Source: Terribacillus saccharophilus (GTDB lineage: Bacteria; Bacillota; Bacilli; Bacillales; Amphibacillaceae). Taken from it: 64,000 nt of DNA. Each line of letters begins with the position of its first letter. Positions within the stretch are counted from its first letter, which is position 1. Where the stretch lies: the NCBI GenBank assembly GCA_900110015.1, contig FOCD01000002.1, positions 744,001 through 808,000 on the forward strand. The letters are read 5' to 3'. The translations under genes were made by a program, and so were the position numbers. The notes under the pieces were generated by a model. The model worked only from the letters and a program-made list of their open reading frames with translations. It was not told where the DNA came from and made no database searches. Positions 62,262-64,000 of the stretch are shown piece after piece.

Positions 62262-64000
62262 TCAAGCTGCATCAAGCTCATTCTCTTTTTTCGGTCTGTG
62301 CTGCAGATGAGATATAATCCATCCAATAACACCGACAACAACTAGATAAATCAACAGATCAACAAGCTGATTATCTAGTACCGACCAGTTACCGAGCGTG
62401 ATTGCTTCCTGCAAGCTATGCAAGGAATGTGCCATCGGCAAGTACTGTCCAACAGATGCCAATGCAGACACAGATAACTCACTCGGGAAGGTTCCGCCAC
62501 ACGTTGCCAGCTGAACAACTAACAGCACGATGGCCAGTAGTTTCCCTAGGTTCCCGAATAACGTCACGAGCGTTAGAATGATCGTCATAACCGTCATAGA
62601 CACGATGATACTGGACAAGAAGAACAAAGGCATACTCTTCACATCAACTTGGAATCCGAACAAGAAGATCAGATCGAGTATAACTGCTTGTACAATTGCC
62701 ACAACGTATACCAATGTTAATTTACTGAAGAACTGTACCGTACCGGATACTTGCATATCCTGTCTTCTGCCAAGCGGTAGGATGTTGGCTGCCATCAAAC
62801 CACCAACAAACAAAGCAAGTGACAAGAAGTACGGCGCAATGCCGACACCATAGTTTGGTACATCTGACAATTGTTTTTCAGTCAGCTTAACCGGATCAGC
62901 GAACATAGTAGTCAGTGCATCACTAGACTGAATGTTACTTGTTTTATCAGCTGCATCCTGCAGGCTGGTCGCAAGCTCACTTGAGCCATCGGACAGCTTA
63001 CTCATACCGTCGTCAAGCTGTGCTGCTCCATCTGAAAGATCATTTGTCCCAGAAGCCAGCTGGTTTGCACCACTCTGCAAGGATCCAAAGCCTTCGGAAT
63101 AATCGTCAAAGCCATTATTCAAATCTGTTGCACCGCTAGCTAATTTGTCTGCTCCGCTAACAGCAGACCCGAGTTTCTCGCTGAATGTATCCATACCATC
63201 CGCTAATTCCTGCTCGCTTCCAGCCAGCTTATCTGCACCTTCACCGAGTTGCTGCTGACCGTCTGCTAATTTAGCAGAAGAGTCCGCCAGTTGATCAGAT
63301 GCAGCTGCTATTTGCTGGAATGTCTTATCATCTTTAAGCTCTGGATGCTCTTTCATATACGATGCAACCAGCTTGCTCAAATCCTCAGATCCAGACGTGA
63401 ATTCTTCCTGGTTATCTGAAAGCTTATCGCTTTGCGCTTTCCAATCAGCCAAGCCGTCTGATATCTTATTTGTATTCGTCTGTAAGGATGATGCTCCTTC
63501 ATCCAATTGACCTAAGCCGCTAGCCAAATCAGATGCACCTGTGTGCAGACTTCCAATACCGTCCGAAAGTTTACCTTCAGCACCTGCCAGCTGATCGGCA
63601 CCGTCCGCTAAGTCGGACGCACCAGTATTCACATCACCAATTCCATTTTGCATATCTTTCATACCACTCTGCTCATCTGTAATACCTTTGTTAAGATCAC
63701 CTGCTCCATCACCAGCATCCTGCAATGCAGCCGCTACTTCATGGAAGCTTGTGAACACACTGTCAGCATAAGATTTCGTAATGCTGCTAGCCAATTTTGT
63801 TTTCATTTCCTCCATCGCAGAAGAACTGATCTGTGCAGCTACAAAGTTTTTCCCTGGATTGACTTCATACGTAAGCTCCGCTTGTTCGGGTTTGTCATCC
63901 ATCAAGGTTGTCACTTTCTCAGAAAAGTCTTTTGGGATGGTCACTTTCATATAATACTTACCATCATCCAGTCCATCTTCTGCCTTCTGGTCTGAAACGA
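62262..64000 (-). CDS. yhgE: YhgE/Pip-family membrane protein (5' end outside window)
   Basis: C-terminal 579 codons of a large exported membrane protein. The frame stays open to base 64000 (DDGKYYMKVTIPKDFSEKV precedes the internal Met at 63950), so the true start lies beyond the right edge. After this YhgE/Pip-type segment comes a long stretch of repeated LxDGAxxLxxG/LASGxxxL units (about 300 aa), predicted to form extended coiled coils outside the cell. Five to six C-terminal helices follow. Related to the phage-infection protein Pip and to type VII secretion-associated YueB. Function in this host unknown. Confidence 0.85.
   Translation of the reverse strand, partial: VSDQKAEDGLDDGKYYMKVTIPKDFSEKVTTLMDDKPEQAELTYEVNPGKNFVAAQISSSAMEEMKTKLASSITKSYADSVFTSFHEVAAALQDAGDGAGDLNKGITDEQSGMKDMQNGIGDVNTGASDLADGADQLAGAEGKLSDGIGSLHTGASDLASGLGQLDEGASSLQTNTNKISDGLADWKAQSDKLSDNQEEFTSGSEDLSKLVASYMKEHPELKDDKTFQQIAAASDQLADSSAKLADGQQQLGEGADKLAGSEQELADGMDTFSEKLGSAVSGADKLASGATDLNNGFDDYSEGFGSLQSGANQLASGTNDLSDGAAQLDDGMSKLSDGSSELATSLQDAADKTSNIQSSDALTTMFADPVKLTEKQLSDVPNYGVGIAPYFLSLALFVGGLMAANILPLGRRQDMQVSGTVQFFSKLTLVYVVAIVQAVILDLIFLFGFQVDVKSMPLFFLSSIIVSMTVMTIILTLVTLFGNLGKLLAIVLLVVQLATCGGTFPSELSVSALASVGQYLPMAHSLHSLQEAITLGNWSVLDNQLVDLLIYLVVVGVIGWIISHLQHRPKKENELDAA

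Noticed and set aside
62262-63950. Complete YhgE-like gene starting at the Met at 63950
   Set aside because: The frame continues without a stop to the window edge and the added residues (DDGKYY) continue the YhgE pattern, so the gene is truncated by the window.

Overview
The window is chromosomal DNA from a low-GC, Gram-positive, spore-former-like bacterium of the family Bacillaceae. The evidence is the strong AGGAGG-type ribosome binding sites, CcpA-type cre boxes, a LicT-type antiterminator target, an S-box riboswitch, a LutABC operon, a ganSPQA/ganR cluster, a Rap-type TPR protein, a YhgE-family protein and a class D sortase. Gene order in the glucarate and galactan clusters is close to that of Bacillus subtilis. 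The very acidic wall protein would fit a salt-tolerant relative, but I cannot name the genus with certainty. I saw no rRNA or tRNA gene, CRISPR array, IS element, prophage block or replication origin.

Layout. 1-2 kb: the 5' part of a beta-glucoside PTS permease reading out of the left edge, with its antitermination leader and CcpA-controlled promoter. 2-6 kb: an unclassified permease, an HSL-type esterase, a CynX/NimT-type MFS carrier and a 38-aa acidic peptide gene. 6-12.2 kb: glucarate catabolism (GntR/FCD regulator, gudD, gudP, aldehyde dehydrogenase, KDG dehydratase). 12.2-14.5 kb: a candidate small RNA, a DUF3221-like membrane protein, a hypothetical protein and a general-stress SDR. 14.5-25 kb: galactan use (ganA, ganQ, ganP, ganS, ganR) divergent from galK-galT-galM. 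25-36.4 kb: a giant wall-anchored Ig-repeat adhesin (about 2840 aa, 30 repeats, LPQTS sorting signal), an unrecognised 567-aa cytoplasmic protein and a class D sortase. 36.4-46.4 kb: mostly single genes (ROK regulator, acetyltransferase, wall amidase, Rap protein, GNAT, YfmQ, DUF4064, brnQ, a holin-like protein, and a LysE exporter divergent from a MocR regulator). 46.4-50.4 kb: the SAM-riboswitch-controlled metN-metI-metQ-M20 hydrolase operon. 50.5-55.2 kb: a membrane GGDEF-EAL protein and a GH36 alpha-galactosidase. 55-60 kb: a lipoprotein, then lutABC and LutR. 60-64 kb: an LtrA-family protein, a pentapeptide-repeat protein and the truncated YhgE-like protein.

How the parts work together. 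Much of the window is plant-polysaccharide and sugar-acid scavenging under carbon catabolite control. Galacto-oligosaccharides enter through GanSPQ, are cut by GanA, and galactose passes through GalM/GalK/GalT. GalE and a secreted endo-galactanase are not in the window. Alpha-galactosides go to the GH36 enzyme. Glucarate is taken up by GudP and converted to 2-oxoglutarate by GudD, KDG dehydratase and the aldehyde dehydrogenase. Good cre boxes lie at the PTS, ganS, gudP and KDG dehydratase genes, and weaker ones at the alpha-galactosidase and lutA genes.

The least ordinary region is 25.3-36.4 kb. The adhesin has an LPxTS-type signal, matching the class D sortase two genes downstream, and the gene between them belongs to no family I recognise. 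A second unusual item is the metN riboswitch leader, whose terminator loop is perfectly complementary over 10 nt to the 5' strand of the riboswitch.
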